A stretch of DNA of 64,000 nt from Pseudomonas sp. Irchel 3E20 (GCF_900187645.1 NZ_FYEE01000001.1:496001-560000), one strand, 5' to 3'. Positions 43,287-52,809 are shown, counted from the stretch's first letter. Translations and numbers: made by a program. The notes: a model not told the origin generated them from the letters alone.

Positions 43287-46200
43287 TCACTCCTTGACTG
43301 TCAGGGTGCCCGGCTGGGGCGCAGAGGCCGCGGCAATCACGGCCTGGCCGACCTTTTTCCAGTCCGTGAAGGCGCTTTGGGGCGTCAGCGCGGTGGCGGC
43401 GAGCAAGCCACGGGTGGACAGGCCGCTGGCCAGGCAAGTGGCTTGGCAGCGGCGCACCCAGTCCACGTCGGCCATGGACGTGGCGTGTTTGGACGCCAGC
43501 AGGTCGGTCAGTTGTGCGACTTCCTGCTCGTTCCAGGCCAAGAGGTAGGCCAGGGCGGCGTTGGCGTTTTCGGCGACGTTGGCCCGTAGTTGCTTGTTTT
43601 TCAGTTCGGCTGCGGGCGGGTTGGCCATCACGAAATAGCTGAGCAAGGTGGCTTCGGGCAGAGGCTGGGAGCGCTGCCAGTGGCCGAAGCGTTCCAGCAG
43701 GTAGAGTTCGGCCAGGGCCGGTTTTTGCGTGGCCGGTGGGTTGTAGCCCGAGGCGCCGAGCCAGGTGGGGTGAAGCAGGAACAGGCGCAGGGTGCTCTGG
43801 CTGATTTGCAATGCCAGTGCCGCTTCGCCATGGCGCGCGACCCGCGAGTACAGGAAGTTCAAACTGCCGTCGTTGAACAGCGCCGCGAGCAGCAGGTCGT
43901 AGACCGAGTCCTTAGCCCAGGCCAGTACGGGAGGGGTCAATTCCTTGGGCAAGGCCAGGGTTTCCTGCAGGAGCCCTTCGATCAACTGCTGCTGCCGGTC
44001 GTGTGCGGCGATCACCAGCGGCTTGAGGGTTTGCACCGCTTGGGCCTTGACCGCATCGGCCAGGGTGAGCCGGCCGACCACGGTGACCAGCGCGGTTTCG
44101 AAGTGTTCCGGCACATCGCTGGCCAAGGGCAGCGCTAGGAACAGGCCTTTACGGTCGATCAAGGGTTTTTTCGCCGCGCCGCCTTTTTCGTCCAGCAGCA
44201 CGTTGAACCAGTTGATGGCAGGCGTGCCGGCGCCGTCTTCCTTGGCGGGCAACGCTAGGGTCGCCAGTTCCTGCGGGGTCAGCACCGCTTGGGCGGCGGC
44301 GTCGTGCAGTTGTAGCAGGCGTTGGGCCAGTTCTTGGGAGATGGGCGTCTTGTCGCGGTCCAGGCCCAGCAAGTGGCGCAGCCGCGGCACGCTGAGGTCG
44401 ATTTCTCGCAGCCAGCCCAAGGCCCAGTCCATTTGCAGCAGCACGTCGAGGATATCGGTGCTGCCTGCCGTGGCCTGGTCCGCCAGGGTGCCGCGGCTCA
44501 GGTGGCTGCGGTACGCATCGCCACCCAGCACCTGGGCCAGGCCCAGGGTGTCGGCCGGCGACAGGCTGAACATCTGGCCGATTCGCGCCTGGCGGTACAG
44601 CGACGACACGGTGGTGAGGTCGCGCGTGAGCGCCTTGAAGTCGGCTAGGGTTTGGCGGGCCAGCAACAGCAACGAGTCTTCGGCCGGTTGCAGGCCGAGC
44701 CCGGCGGCGAGTTGCAGCAGGGTTTTCTGTGCGGCGGGGGTGGCATCCAGGGCGAATGGGGTCTGGTCCAGCACCAGCGGTGTATCGAATACCTGCAAGC
44801 GGTTGAATACCTGGTCGAACAGCGGCAAGCGATCGTCCGTGTTGTAGGGCGTCAGGTCATGCAGGAATGCGGCGAATTCCTCGGGCGCCAGTTTGGGGTA
44901 GCGGCGGCTCAGGTACTGATACAGGCCTAGGGCTCGCAGGGTGTTGGCGGTCAGTTGCAGGCCCAGGTTCAACGGGCTTTCGGCGCGGATGGCGCTGATA
45001 AGCAGGGTGTCCAGCTCGGTGAAAGGGATTTGCGTCCAGCGTTGCAGGCGGATCATGCGTTGCATGCGGTCCAGGCGGTCGGGTGAGGTCTTGGTGATGC
45101 GCCAGCCGTTGTGATCGCCCACCTCGTAGGGCACCAGGGCCATGGCGTTGTCGTACTGGTCGTTCTGGATGGAAGTGGCATCCGGCGTGGTGGCGGTGTC
45201 GTAGTTGCCCGAGCCGGCGCCGTTGACATAGCAGGCGCCGTAGTGGGACGAATGGGGGAAGCCTCTTGAGTAGCCAGCCCCCGGGCTGGCGGGGTTTTTG
45301 CTGGGGACGTTGGCGGACAAGCGCGGGAAATGCCGGCGCTGGGCCAAAAGCCGTTCCAACTGTTCGGAATTAAGGGCTGTGCGGTGCATGAACTCGTTTG
45401 CGTCGGTCAGCGAAGGCGCGGTGATCGAGAGTTCGCTGGCGCCATAGTGCGTGGCGAAAAATGCCTGCTCTTGTGCGTTGAGGCTCAAGTGTTCGTCCAG
45501 GGTCAGGGTGAAGCTATGTTGTGCGACCCTTGCCCCTGCACGATCTACTTGTACCTGGAACGACACGCGATAGCCGTCAGCGATGTTGGGCTCAAGGGCT
45601 GTTTTCAGCAGGATGCTCATGTTCGCCGGTTTGCTAGATGCCGGGTGTGTCTGATTCAGCACATACCCGCCCGTTGAACCGATGCGGTTCGAATTCAGAA
45701 AGAACTCCACCGGTTTGTCGGGGTTTGTCGCGCTGTTGAATGTGAGAGGCACGGTGGTGTTTCCACTGCCGGAGCCTGGTGCATCGGCCTGTGGCGTGAC
45801 CACGCCGACCCCAGGTTGATCCTTGGGCAACAAAAAAGACGTGTTCTTGTTGGTATGTATGGCTGAAAACTCGGGCGCGGGGCTCGCCCATGGCTGCCCG
45901 GCTGCGAAGTCGTTGAGGGCCAGGTAGAACGTGGTAAACGGCGCCTCCTGGGTCAGTAACTGCTGCTGCTCCGGCCCCAGCCCCGACATCAGTTGCTGGG
46001 CGATGGCGCTGTCTTGCTGCACACGGCCGTAGGCGTCGCTGGCGGTGGTGCTCAGGGGCAGCTTGAGGCTGATGCGCAGGTTCAGTTCGCCCAGCCTGGG
46101 CTTGCTTCCCGTCAGGCCCTGGACGCATTGCTGGTGGTGCAGGTTGTAAGGGAACTCAAAGGGGTAGCGGCGGCTGGCGAGCACTTCATAGAGGTCTTTG

Positions 46201-46817
46201 TTCTTGTCCGGGGTGCTGGCCAGGTGGGCATTGATGGTTTTGCCCAGGATGTCGTTGACGAGGTCGAGCATGGGCAGCGGGGTGAAGGTGCTGTCTTGGT
46301 CGATCAGCAAGTCCTTGAGGTCGGGGCGGCGTTTGTCCAGCAGCGCGCGGGGTGGCAGGTCGGGGTCCAGGGGGGTGGCCTCCAGTTCGCTGGCAAAGTT
46401 GTACAGGCGGCTCAGGTAGGCCACCGGCGAGTCGATGGCGGCGATGGCGCCGACGGAGCAGAAGTCGTCCCAGTTCTCTTTGAACAGGTTTTGGTACGAG
46501 GCGCCGATGCTCACCAGCGAACGCACGCCCGTGCGCTGCCCGGCGCTGGACCCTTGCCCTGATGAGGTTTGGTGTTCGCGGTACTGGCGGGCGATCTGCA
46601 CCGCATACGACATGGCATTGTCGTAGGCCTGCCCGGCGTCGGCGTCACTGTATTGACTCAGCTGCGCGGCAAACACCTGGCGCGACAAGCGGATGATGTC
46701 GAACACCGAGGTCAATCCCATCTTCTTCATCGCCACCTTGAAGCTGTGCCGGCCGCTTTTGGCGCGAGTGCTGTCGTCGACGAGGGCTGGGAGTGAAGGG
46801 GGATTTTTCTCGTCCAT
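43287..46817 (-). CDS. Tc toxin A component, first subunit (TcaA-like, VRP1 domain)
   Basis: The 1176-residue protein opens with the VRP1 (Salmonella virulence plasmid A) domain, including SVFDIIRLSRQVFAAQLSQY and NLFKENWDDFCSVGAIAAIDSPVAYLSRLYNFASELE. It continues with helical-shell sequence typical of TcaA. It has no signal peptide, as usual for Tc proteins. AGGAGCGCTTC-ATG gives the start. It is the first gene of the four-gene toxin operon. A 20-bp near-palindrome stands 80 bases upstream. No chitinase or regulator gene is attached. Confidence 0.94.
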   Translation of the reverse strand: MDEKNPPSLPALVDDSTRAKSGRHSFKVAMKKMGLTSVFDIIRLSRQVFAAQLSQYSDADAGQAYDNAMSYAVQIARQYREHQTSSGQGSSAGQRTGVRSLVSIGASYQNLFKENWDDFCSVGAIAAIDSPVAYLSRLYNFASELEATPLDPDLPPRALLDKRRPDLKDLLIDQDSTFTPLPMLDLVNDILGKTINAHLASTPDKNKDLYEVLASRRYPFEFPYNLHHQQCVQGLTGSKPRLGELNLRISLKLPLSTTASDAYGRVQQDSAIAQQLMSGLGPEQQQLLTQEAPFTTFYLALNDFAAGQPWASPAPEFSAIHTNKNTSFLLPKDQPGVGVVTPQADAPGSGSGNTTVPLTFNSATNPDKPVEFFLNSNRIGSTGGYVLNQTHPASSKPANMSILLKTALEPNIADGYRVSFQVQVDRAGARVAQHSFTLTLDEHLSLNAQEQAFFATHYGASELSITAPSLTDANEFMHRTALNSEQLERLLAQRRHFPRLSANVPSKNPASPGAGYSRGFPHSSHYGACYVNGAGSGNYDTATTPDATSIQNDQYDNAMALVPYEVGDHNGWRITKTSPDRLDRMQRMIRLQRWTQIPFTELDTLLISAIRAESPLNLGLQLTANTLRALGLYQYLSRRYPKLAPEEFAAFLHDLTPYNTDDRLPLFDQVFNRLQVFDTPLVLDQTPFALDATPAAQKTLLQLAAGLGLQPAEDSLLLLARQTLADFKALTRDLTTVSSLYRQARIGQMFSLSPADTLGLAQVLGGDAYRSHLSRGTLADQATAGSTDILDVLLQMDWALGWLREIDLSVPRLRHLLGLDRDKTPISQELAQRLLQLHDAAAQAVLTPQELATLALPAKEDGAGTPAINWFNVLLDEKGGAAKKPLIDRKGLFLALPLASDVPEHFETALVTVVGRLTLADAVKAQAVQTLKPLVIAAHDRQQQLIEGLLQETLALPKELTPPVLAWAKDSVYDLLLAALFNDGSLNFLYSRVARHGEAALALQISQSTLRLFLLHPTWLGASGYNPPATQKPALAELYLLERFGHWQRSQPLPEATLLSYFVMANPPAAELKNKQLRANVAENANAALAYLLAWNEQEVAQLTDLLASKHATSMADVDWVRRCQATCLASGLSTRGLLAATALTPQSAFTDWKKVGQAVIAAASAPQPGTLTVKE

Positions 46818-46896
46818 GAAGCGCTCCTACCTTTGAAGGGGGCAGGCGACGGCATGCCCGGCAGGGTTCACGGTAACGAGTTGTGCTAAGGCTGTG

Positions 46897-46916
46897 ACCT
46901 GTCAGATCTGACAGTT
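46897..46916 (-). promoter_or_regulatory. palindromic operator candidate upstream of the Tc toxin operon
   Basis: Read toward the toxin genes the sequence is AACTGTCAGATCTGACAGGT. Its core CTGTCAGATCTGACAG (46899-46914) is a perfect 16-bp palindrome centred 89 bases upstream of the TcaA start. The same 20 bases with one change stand upstream of the giant Ig-repeat gene at 54550. Confidence 0.75.
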
Positions 46917-46991
46917 TTGTGGGGTTTTTTAGACCGAATGGGGTTTAGTGGCGGGTTGTTTATTGCCGATTGAACTGCGTGCCAGCGAGGC

Positions 46992-47027
46992 AAAAAAAAG
47001 GCGAGCGGGTTACCCCGTTCGCCTTTT
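46992..47027. terminator. terminator after the fumarase gene
   Basis: AAAAGGCGAGCGGG and CCCGTTCGCCTTTT form a stem with one wobble and flanking A and T runs. It ends the leftward fumarase transcript and insulates the toxin promoter. Confidence 0.8.
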
Positions 47028-47049
47028 CATTGACCCGTGGGCGAGGTGC

Positions 47050-48573
47050 TTAGTGCACTTCTACCGCCAGGCTTTCACTGATTTTCTGTTGCCAGATGGC
47101 CGGGCCGGTGATGTGCACCGACTCGCCCTTGCTGTCCACGGCCACAGTGACCGGCATGTCCTTGACGTCGAACTCGTAGATCGCCTCCATGCCCAGCTCG
47201 GCGAACGCGACCACGCGGGATTTCTTGATGGCTTGCGCCACCAGGTAGGCCGCGCCACCCACGGCCATCAGGTACACGGCCTTGTGGTCCTTGATCGCCT
47301 CGATGGCGGTCGGGCCGCGCTCGGACTTGCCGATCATGCCCAACAGGCCGGTTTGTTCGAGGATCTGGCGGGTGAATTTGTCCATCCGCGTGGCGGTGGT
47401 CGGGCCGGCCGGGCCAACCACTTCTTCGCGCACCGGGTCGACCGGGCCGACGTAGTAGATGAAGCGGCCCTTGAGGTCCACCGGCAGGGTTTCACCCTTG
47501 TTCAGCATCTCGACCATGCGCTTGTGCGCGGCGTCGCGGCCGGTGAGCATCTTGCCGTTGAGCAATACGGTTTCGCCCGGCTTCCAGCTCTGCACGTCCT
47601 CTGGGGTGAGGGTGTCGAGGTTGACGCGGCGCGCCGATGGACCGGCCTCCCAGACGATCTCGGGGTAGGCTTCCAGGGGCGGCGCCTCCAGGGCGGCCGG
47701 GCCGGAACCGTCGAGCACGAAGTGGGCGTGACGGGTGGCGGCGCAGTTAGGGATCATGCACACCGGCAGGGACGCGGCGTGGGTCGGGTAGTCCATGATC
47801 TTTACGTCGAGCACGGTGGTCAGGCCACCCAGGCCCTGGGCGCCGATGCCCAGTTGGTTGACCTTCTCGAACAGCTCCAGGCGCATTTCTTCGATGCGGT
47901 TGGACGGACCACGCTTAATCAGCTCGTGGATGTCGATGGACTCCATCAACACCTGCTTGGCCATCACTGCGGCTTTTTCGGCGGTGCCGCCGATGCCGAT
48001 GCCCAGCATGCCCGGCGGGCACCAGCCGGCGCCCATGGTCGGCACGGTCTTGAGTACCCAGTCGACGATCGAGTCGGACGGGTTGAGCATGGCCATCTTC
48101 GATTTGTTCTCGGAGCCGCCGCCCTTGGCTGCCACGTCCACTTCCACGGTGTTACCCGGGACGATGGAGTAGTGGATGACCGCCGGGGTGTTGTCCTTGG
48201 TGTTTTTGCGGGCACCGGCCGGGTCGGCCAGGATGGAGGCGCGCAGGACGTTCTCCGGCAGGTTGTAGGCGCGGCGCACGCCTTCGTTAATCATGTCGTC
48301 CAGGCCCATGGTGGCGCCGTCCCAGCGCACGTCCATGCCCACGCGCACGAACACGGTGACGATACCGGTGTCCTGGCAGATCGGGCGGTGGCCGGTGGCG
48401 CACATACGCGAGTTAATCAGGATCTGGGCCATGGAATCGCGCGCGGCGGGCGACTCTTCGCGCAGGTAGGCCTCGTGCATGGCCTGGATGAAATCCACGG
48501 GGTGGTAGTAGGAAATGAACTGTAGGGCGTCGGCAACGCTCTGGATCAGGTCGTCTTGCTTAATCACGGTCAT
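47050..48573 (-). CDS. class I fumarate hydratase (4Fe-4S)
   Basis: The 507-residue enzyme of the TCA cycle interconverts fumarate and malate. It carries both class I domains, with ICQDTGIVTVFVRVG near residue 65, MGAGWCPPGMLGIGIGGTAEKAA near 180 and a C-terminal domain beginning ETVLLNGKMLTGRDAAHKR. The conserved cysteines in CQDTG, GWCPPG and CMIPNCAATRH fit iron-sulfur binding. I set the start at ATG 48573 (MTVIKQDDLIQSV) with GGAG upstream. It lies beside the diguanylate cyclase and ferredoxin reductase genes as in P. aeruginosa PA4331-PA4333. Confidence 0.95.
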   Translation of the reverse strand: MTVIKQDDLIQSVADALQFISYYHPVDFIQAMHEAYLREESPAARDSMAQILINSRMCATGHRPICQDTGIVTVFVRVGMDVRWDGATMGLDDMINEGVRRAYNLPENVLRASILADPAGARKNTKDNTPAVIHYSIVPGNTVEVDVAAKGGGSENKSKMAMLNPSDSIVDWVLKTVPTMGAGWCPPGMLGIGIGGTAEKAAVMAKQVLMESIDIHELIKRGPSNRIEEMRLELFEKVNQLGIGAQGLGGLTTVLDVKIMDYPTHAASLPVCMIPNCAATRHAHFVLDGSGPAALEAPPLEAYPEIVWEAGPSARRVNLDTLTPEDVQSWKPGETVLLNGKMLTGRDAAHKRMVEMLNKGETLPVDLKGRFIYYVGPVDPVREEVVGPAGPTTATRMDKFTRQILEQTGLLGMIGKSERGPTAIEAIKDHKAVYLMAVGGAAYLVAQAIKKSRVVAFAELGMEAIYEFDVKDMPVTVAVDSKGESVHITGPAIWQQKISESLAVEVH

Positions 48574-48995
48574 GAGTCGCGCTCCTCTATAAAGACGGGA
48601 ACATTTAATAAGGTGGGGCCGGTTGGGTGGCGCTGGTCGCCGACCCCACCTTTGAAGCCACGCCGCTGTGGCAGGCGCGACGCTAAAAAGGCGCGGCAGT
48701 ATACCCCGCCCCGTGCCCGGGCACACCCGCGGGGCGATAGACCATGGTCGCGGGCGTAGCGGCTGCGTGGGAGCGGTGGTGTGGGTGGGAGTTTCTTTTT
48801 CCTCTGTGGGAGCGAGCCTGCTCGCGAGGGAGGCACTCAGTGGCGGTGACGAATAAGGGTAAGACAGTTGCTCCCACAGCGCAGGGATGGGCCCACAGCC
48901 GTCGCGCTAAAAATTGAATAGTCATTTGTGGGCCGCATCTCTAAAGTGGCGCATGGCTTGTAGGGTAGGAAACCCGTTCAGCATCCTTTCGCACG
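48574..48995. other. fumarase-cyclase intergenic region with leader hairpin and REP
   Basis: This 422-base divergent interval holds the presumed fumarase promoter. In the leader, GGTGGGG at 48612 and CCCCACC at 48644 form a long-range stem. The REP unit at 48778-48880 follows. I see no further gene and could not place the cyclase promoter. Confidence 0.4.
48778..48880. repeat. REP unit, near-duplicate of the one at 27.9 kb
   Basis: GTGTGGGTGGGAGTTTC, TCCTCTGTGGGAGCGAGC and GGTAAGACAGTTGCTCCCAC recur from 27898-27988, with an extra 13 or so bases in the middle. Confidence 0.7.
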
Positions 48996-50114
48996 GTGAG
49001 TCAAAGATTGACCCATAACGTCATCCAAAGCCTGTTGCTCAAGCGTTTCACCCTCGCGGCGGGCACCTATGGGCTGGCATTGCTCCTGCTCTGGCTGGCG
49101 TTGCTCAGCGGCCATTTCAAAGCATCCGTGTTCGGCGCCGCCCTGGGCAGCGGCTTGGTGGTGCTCAGCCAGGGCGTATTGCTGGCGCTGTTTCTGACCG
49201 GGCGCAACCTGCGCCTGCGCGACCCCAGCCTGACCGAAGTGCAGATTCTGCTGGGCCTGGCCTGGCAAACCTGGCTGATCGCCCACCTGGACAGTGCCCG
49301 CGGCGCTTTTTTGGTGTTCTACGTACTGATCCTGCTGTTTGGCCTCTTTCACCTGTCGCGCAAGGCCTTCGTGCGTTGCGCGGCGCTGGTGTTCGTCAGT
49401 TTTAGCGCCGTTAACCTGTGGGAGGGCTACCAGTTCCAGCTCCAAGACCCACTGCTCGCCGCGCTCCAGGTGTGCGTGCTGTTTGTCGTGTTGGCCTGGC
49501 TGTGCCTGTACGCCAGCTATGTGCAGGCTTCACGGGCCCGCATGCGCCAGCGCCGGTTTGCCCTACAAGCCCACCAGGACACCCTGCGCGGCATGATGCG
49601 CCAGCTTGAAGACCTGGTGGCCACCGACGAACTGACCGGGCTGTTCAACCGCCGCCACTTCCTGCGCCTGGCCTCCCGCGAGCTGCACACCCTGAGCCAC
49701 GGCCAGGTGCATGGCCTGGCGCTGATCGACCTGGACCACTTCAAACGCATCAACGACGTCCACGGCCATGCCGCCGGCGATCAGGTGCTGCAAGCCTTCG
49801 CCGCCGTGGCCGGGGCCTGCCTGCGCGAGGGCGACGTACTGGCCCGTTATGGCGGCGAAGAATTCGTCCTGCTGTTACCCGCTTGCGATGCGCAGCGCCT
49901 GACCGCGTGCTGCGAACGCCTGCGCATCGCCTTTACCGACGTGCAATTGATCGGCCTGCATATTCACGACCTCAGCCTGTCGGCCGGCATGACGCTGCTG
50001 GAATTGGGCGACGACCTCGACGACGCCCTGCACCGTGCCGACCAGGCCCTGTACCGGGCCAAGCGCGACGGGCGTAACCGTTGCGCGGCGGCCTGGGAGA
50101 GCGTCGATGCCTGA
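48996..50114 (+). CDS. membrane diguanylate cyclase (GGEEF with I-site; SadC-like position)
   Basis: The 372-residue protein has five or six N-terminal hydrophobic helices, a short linker, and a GGDEF domain with YGGEEF near residue 284-289. The inhibitory site is REGD, five residues before the motif. Both active and product-inhibition sites are intact, so it should make c-di-GMP. Gene order next to fumarase and the ferredoxin reductase matches P. aeruginosa SadC (PA4332), although this protein is shorter than I remember SadC. The only start is GTG 48996, which lacks a clear ribosome site. It opposes bifA functionally. Confidence 0.88.
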   Translation: MSQRLTHNVIQSLLLKRFTLAAGTYGLALLLLWLALLSGHFKASVFGAALGSGLVVLSQGVLLALFLTGRNLRLRDPSLTEVQILLGLAWQTWLIAHLDSARGAFLVFYVLILLFGLFHLSRKAFVRCAALVFVSFSAVNLWEGYQFQLQDPLLAALQVCVLFVVLAWLCLYASYVQASRARMRQRRFALQAHQDTLRGMMRQLEDLVATDELTGLFNRRHFLRLASRELHTLSHGQVHGLALIDLDHFKRINDVHGHAAGDQVLQAFAAVAGACLREGDVLARYGGEEFVLLLPACDAQRLTACCERLRIAFTDVQLIGLHIHDLSLSAGMTLLELGDDLDDALHRADQALYRAKRDGRNRCAAAWESVDA

Positions 50115-51039
50115 GCTGCGCGTGGGCGAGCGGCGCTGGAGCGTGGCGCCGGGCAGCAACCTACTCGACGCCCTCAACCGCGCCGGGGTGAACGTGCCTT
50201 ATAGCTGCCGCGCCGGCAGTTGCCACGCCTGCCTGGTGCAGTGCGTGGGCGAGGTCAACGACCGCCGCCCCGACGCCTTGAGCCCCGAGCAGCGCCAGCA
50301 GGGCTGGCGCCTGGCCTGCCAGTGCGCAGTGTTGGGCGACCTGCACGTCAGCGCTTTCGACCCGCTCAAGGACGGCTTGCCCGCGCGGGTCGAGGCTCTC
50401 GATTGGCTCAGCGCCCATGTGTTGCGCCTGCGCCTGCGCCCCGAGCGGCCCTTGCGCTACCGTGCCGGCCAGCACCTGGTGCTATGGGCCGGGCAGGTGG
50501 CGCGGCCTTATTCCCTGGCCAGCCTGCCGGGCGAAGATGACTTTCTGGAGTTTCACCTCGATTGCCACTTACCCGGGCAATTTTGCGATGCCGCCCGGCG
50601 TTTGCAGGTGGGCGAGCCGATTCGGCTGGGTGAACTACGCGGCGGCGCGTTGCACTACGACCCCGACTGGCAGGCCCGGCCCCTGTGGCTGCTGGCAGCG
50701 GGCACCGGGCTGGCGCCGCTGTTCGGTGTGCTGCGCGAGGCCTTGCGCCACGACCACCAGGGGCCGATCCGCGTTATTCACCTGGCCCATGATGAGCAGG
50801 AGCACTACCTGGCCAAGCCCCTGGCGGCATTGGCGGCCCATCACGCCCACCTGACGATCGACCTGCTCACCGCCGCCCAGGCGCCTGCGGCCCTGAGCCA
50901 ACTGCGCGTGCCCTCGCGCCAGACCCAGGCCCTGCTGTGCGGCGCCCCCGACAGCGTCGAAGCCTTCGCCAAACGCCTGTACCTGGCCGGGCTGCCGCGC
51001 AACCAACTGCTGGCGGATGTGTTCTTGCCCCACGGGTAG
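50107..51039 (+). CDS. 2Fe-2S ferredoxin and NAD(P)H-ferredoxin-reductase fusion
   Basis: The 310-residue protein has a plant-type 2Fe-2S domain with C34-x4-C39-x2-C42-x28-C71. A FAD-binding barrel (RPYSLASLPGEDDFLEFHL) and a nucleotide-binding domain (LWLLAAGTGLAPLFGVLREAL) follow. It is expected to pass electrons from NAD(P)H through FAD to the 2Fe-2S center for an unknown acceptor. The ATG at 50107 lies inside the end of the cyclase gene (8-base overlap) with GGAG upstream, so the two are coupled. Confidence 0.9.
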   Translation: MPELRVGERRWSVAPGSNLLDALNRAGVNVPYSCRAGSCHACLVQCVGEVNDRRPDALSPEQRQQGWRLACQCAVLGDLHVSAFDPLKDGLPARVEALDWLSAHVLRLRLRPERPLRYRAGQHLVLWAGQVARPYSLASLPGEDDFLEFHLDCHLPGQFCDAARRLQVGEPIRLGELRGGALHYDPDWQARPLWLLAAGTGLAPLFGVLREALRHDHQGPIRVIHLAHDEQEHYLAKPLAALAAHHAHLTIDLLTAAQAPAALSQLRVPSRQTQALLCGAPDSVEAFAKRLYLAGLPRNQLLADVFLPHG

Positions 51040-51057
51040 GTACGCCAGGGCAGGCCC

Positions 51058-51127
51058 CATCGCGAGCGGGCTCGCTCCCACAGAATGTCGACGACCCGTT
51101 GTGGGAGCGAGCCTGCCGTGCGATGGC
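51058..51127. repeat. REPIN
   Basis: CATCGCGAGCGGGCTCGC, TCCCACAG and, in inverse, TTGTGGGAGCGAGCC form a compact REPIN between convergent genes. Confidence 0.75.
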
Positions 51128-51156
51128 GGTGGCCCAGGCAATGCACATGCCCATGC

Positions 51157-51189
51157 AAAAAGCCCCGGCACTTGCATGCCGGGGCTTTT
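51157..51189. terminator. pykA terminator
   Basis: AAAAGCCCCGGCA and TGCCGGGGCTTTT form a perfect stem with a 6-base loop and A/T runs on both sides. Confidence 0.85.
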
Positions 51190-51209
51190 GGGGTGTTGCG
51201 GGGCTGGGC

Positions 51210-52661
51210 TTAGACCATTTTGTCGCCAACGTGCAGGATCTTCATGCCGTTGGTGCCGCCAATGGTGTGGTAGCTGTCGCCCTTGGTCAGGATCACCCAG
51301 TCGCCTTTTGCCACGACGCCCAGCTTGAGCAGTTCGTCGATGGCCGCTTGGCTCACTTGCTCGGGCGGCAGCGAGGCCGGGTCGAACGGTACGGTGTACA
51401 CGCCGCGGAACATCGCCGCGCGGGCCTGGGTTTCACGGTGCGGGGAGAACGCGTAGATCGGCACCGACGAACGGATGCGCGACATGATGAGCGGCGTGTA
51501 GCCACTTTCGGTCAGGGCGATGATCGCCTTCACGCCCGGGAAGTGGTTGGCGGTGTACATCGCCGCCAGGGCGATGCTCTGGTCGCAGGTCTCGAACACC
51601 TGGCCGATGCGGTGGCTGGAGGTTTTGCTGGTGGGGTGCTTTTCCGCGCCCACGCAAATGCGCGCCATGGCTTGTACCGCTTCGAGCGGGTAGAGGCCGG
51701 CGGCGCTTTCGGCCGAGAGCATCACGGCGTCGGTGTAGTCGAGCACGGCGTTGGCCACGTCGGACACTTCGGCGCGGGTCGGCATCGGGTTCTGGATCAT
51801 CGACTCCATCATCTGGGTCGCCACGATCACCGCTTTATTGTGGCGGCGGGCGTGCAGGATGATTTTCTTCTGGATACCCACCAGCTCGGCGTCGCCGATT
51901 TCCACGCCCAGGTCGCCACGGGCCACCATGACCGCGTCGGAGGCCTTGATGAGGCCGTCCAGGGTTTCATCGTTGGCCACCGCTTCGGCGCGTTCGATCT
52001 TGGCCACCAGCCAGGCTGTGCCGCCGGCTTCGTCACGCAGTTGGCGGGCGTATTCCATGTCGGCTGCATCGCGCGGGAACGACACCGCCAGGTAGTCCAC
52101 TTCCATCTCGGCGGCGAGCTTGATGTCGGCCTTGTCTTTTTCGGTCAGGGCCGGGGCTGTCAGGCCGCCACCGCGACGGTTGATGCCTTTGTGGTCCGAC
52201 AGCGGGCCGCCGATGGTCACGGTGCAGTGCAGCTCGGTGGCCGTGGCGGTATCGACGCGCATCACCACGCGGCCGTCGTCGAGCAGCAACTCATCGCCTA
52301 CGCCGCAGTCCTTGACCAGGTCCGGGTAGTCGATGCCGACCACTTGCTGGTTGCCTTCGGTCAGCGGGTGGCTGGTGGAGAAGGTGAACAGGTCACCGAT
52401 TTTCAGCTCGATTTTCTTGTTGGCGAACTTGGCGATGCGGATTTTCGGGCCTTGCAGGTCACCCAGCAGGGCGACGAAGCGGCCGTGCTTGGCGGCCAGT
52501 TCACGCACCAGGCGCGCGCGGGCCTTGTGCTCGTCGGGCGTGCCGTGGGAGAAGTTCAGCCGGGCAACGTCCAGGCCTGCCAGGATCAGTTGTTCGAGCA
52601 CTTCTGGCGAGTTACTGGCAGGGCCAAGGGTGGCGACGATTTTGGTACGACGAACAGACAT
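51210..52661 (-). CDS. pykA: pyruvate kinase II
   Basis: The 483-residue glycolytic enzyme makes pyruvate and ATP from phosphoenolpyruvate and ADP. It has the N-terminal RRTKIVATLGPAS, the central MVARGDLGVEIG and the C-terminal allosteric domain. AGGAG precedes the ATG. Length and position beside the ferredoxin reductase gene agree with PykA of Pseudomonas rather than PykF. Confidence 0.95.
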   Translation of the reverse strand: MSVRRTKIVATLGPASNSPEVLEQLILAGLDVARLNFSHGTPDEHKARARLVRELAAKHGRFVALLGDLQGPKIRIAKFANKKIELKIGDLFTFSTSHPLTEGNQQVVGIDYPDLVKDCGVGDELLLDDGRVVMRVDTATATELHCTVTIGGPLSDHKGINRRGGGLTAPALTEKDKADIKLAAEMEVDYLAVSFPRDAADMEYARQLRDEAGGTAWLVAKIERAEAVANDETLDGLIKASDAVMVARGDLGVEIGDAELVGIQKKIILHARRHNKAVIVATQMMESMIQNPMPTRAEVSDVANAVLDYTDAVMLSAESAAGLYPLEAVQAMARICVGAEKHPTSKTSSHRIGQVFETCDQSIALAAMYTANHFPGVKAIIALTESGYTPLIMSRIRSSVPIYAFSPHRETQARAAMFRGVYTVPFDPASLPPEQVSQAAIDELLKLGVVAKGDWVILTKGDSYHTIGGTNGMKILHVGDKMV

Positions 52662-52809
52662 GCACAGACTCCTGAGTTCAAGGGCCCGGCAAGGCTACTC
52701 CGCTGCAAAGCTGTAGTCATTGTTCGCATGCACTACCTTATGGCTTTGATGCCGAACTGAAGAAATCCGCCAAGGGGCCGATACAGGCCACAAGACAGGA
52801 GAACCTTTT

